Part shown: positions 5,517 to 5,656 of the stretch, piece after piece
Layout of the letters: every line of letters begins with the position of its first letter
Position numbering within the stretch: position 1 is the first letter of the stretch
Origin: JBHIEE01 sp046760445
GTDB lineage: Bacteria; Acidobacteriota; Aminicenantia; JdFR-78
Length of the DNA: 5,656 nucleotides
Assembly (NCBI GenBank): GCA_046760445.1
Contig: JBHIEE010000154.1
Location: 1 to 5,656, forward strand
Reading direction: 5' to 3'
Notes under the pieces: model-generated
Seen by the model: the letters and a program-made list of their open reading frames with translations, nothing else
Database searches by the model: none
Told to the model about the DNA's origin: nothing
Position numbers and translations under genes: made by a program

Positions 5517-5656
5517 CCTTTAACCCTCCTCGTTTAATTTTAGCCTTTTCAACTTTGAAAACATAATACTATTAAAAGTTTTCTCTCGAGTACTTGGGAT
5601 TGGCTTCACCTCATATAAAAATAAAAAATCAAATATCAAAAGTTGGTACACCACGT
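5517..5656 (-). promoter_or_regulatory. Leader and probable promoter region of the peptidase-trmH operon
   Basis: No gene is visible in these 140 bases upstream of the peptidase. On the minus strand they hold, in order: TTGATA (5639-5634), a good -35-like hexamer; TATATG (5617-5612) 16 bases further on as a possible -10; a second -10-like TATTAT (5568-5563) without a convincing -35; a palindrome (5561-5546); and the Shine-Dalgarno AGGAGG (5530-5525). In sequence this AT-rich such hexamers arise easily, so the exact promoter is uncertain. That a promoter lies here or just beyond the window edge is likely, because the downstream gene is the first of its group. Confidence 0.35.
5546..5561. repeat. 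Perfect 7-bp inverted repeat, candidate operator
   Basis: TTTTCAA and TTGAAAA flank a two-base centre (CT on the plus strand), giving a 16-base dyad. It ends one base from the -10-like TATTAT (5563-5568) and 15 bases before the Shine-Dalgarno of the peptidase gene, so it would overlap the start of transcription if that -10 is used. The compact symmetric form suits binding by a dimeric repressor better than an RNA hairpin, which would be weak. No regulator gene lies next to it, and a chance origin in AT-rich DNA is possible. Confidence 0.35.

Noticed and set aside
5550..5645. CAACTTT recurring at 70-76 (+), 5550-5556 (+) and 5645-5639 (-), considered as a shared ECF promoter element
   Set aside because: None has a convincing -10 partner at the right spacing, and the copy at 70 would start transcription inside the sigma gene.
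1..5656. Search for CRISPR arrays, tRNA or rRNA genes, transposases, integrases, attachment sites and toxin-antitoxin or defence genes
   Set aside because: Nothing resembling these was seen; coding and base composition look uniform across the window, with no sign of recent insertion.

Overview
The window is AT-rich bacterial DNA (well under 40% G+C by eye, not computed), tightly packed, with strong AGGAGG-type ribosome binding sites, 3 to 13 base gaps and ATGA overlaps. Two convergent gene groups meet at about 2629-2641. No phage, IS, tRNA, rRNA or CRISPR signal was seen. The protein set (ECF sigma factor, membrane-anchored partner, HtrA-like secreted protein, predicted lipoprotein peptidase) suggests a bacterium with a substantial cell envelope, probably diderm. 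The phylum cannot be assigned from the window; an uncultivated lineage would fit but is a guess.

Plus strand, 102-2628: an apparent operon of three genes. It encodes an RpoE-type ECF sigma factor, a small single-pass membrane protein in the anti-sigma position, and an HtrA/DegP-like protein with a trypsin-like domain and two PDZ domains. The order resembles envelope-stress operons of the algU-muc-mucD / rpoE-rse type. In this HtrA protein the positions aligned with the catalytic His and Asp are Leu77 and Arg107, and only Ser172 remains, so it is probably a pseudoprotease. The membrane protein has no Cys or His, so it is not a zinc-binding anti-sigma factor. Its predicted extracytoplasmic C-terminus ends in Tyr-Phe, a plausible PDZ ligand. 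Together these suggest a sigma/anti-sigma/sensor module in which the HtrA homologue binds rather than cuts.

Minus strand, 5516 down to 2642: a second apparent operon. It starts with a predicted lipoprotein of the bleomycin hydrolase/PepC papain family, followed after 50 bases by a TrmH-type tRNA 2'-O-methyltransferase with a GTG start. Last comes a secreted protein of unknown function whose ATG overlaps the trmH stop. Its leader (5517-5656) holds a strong Shine-Dalgarno, a perfect 7-bp inverted repeat that could be an operator, and weak promoter-like hexamers.

The first 101 bases are ambiguous. They may carry the 3' end of an upstream gene overlapping the sigma start by ATGA, or simply be a leader. 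The most interesting part of the window is the pseudo-HtrA stress module; no wholly new class of system is visible.
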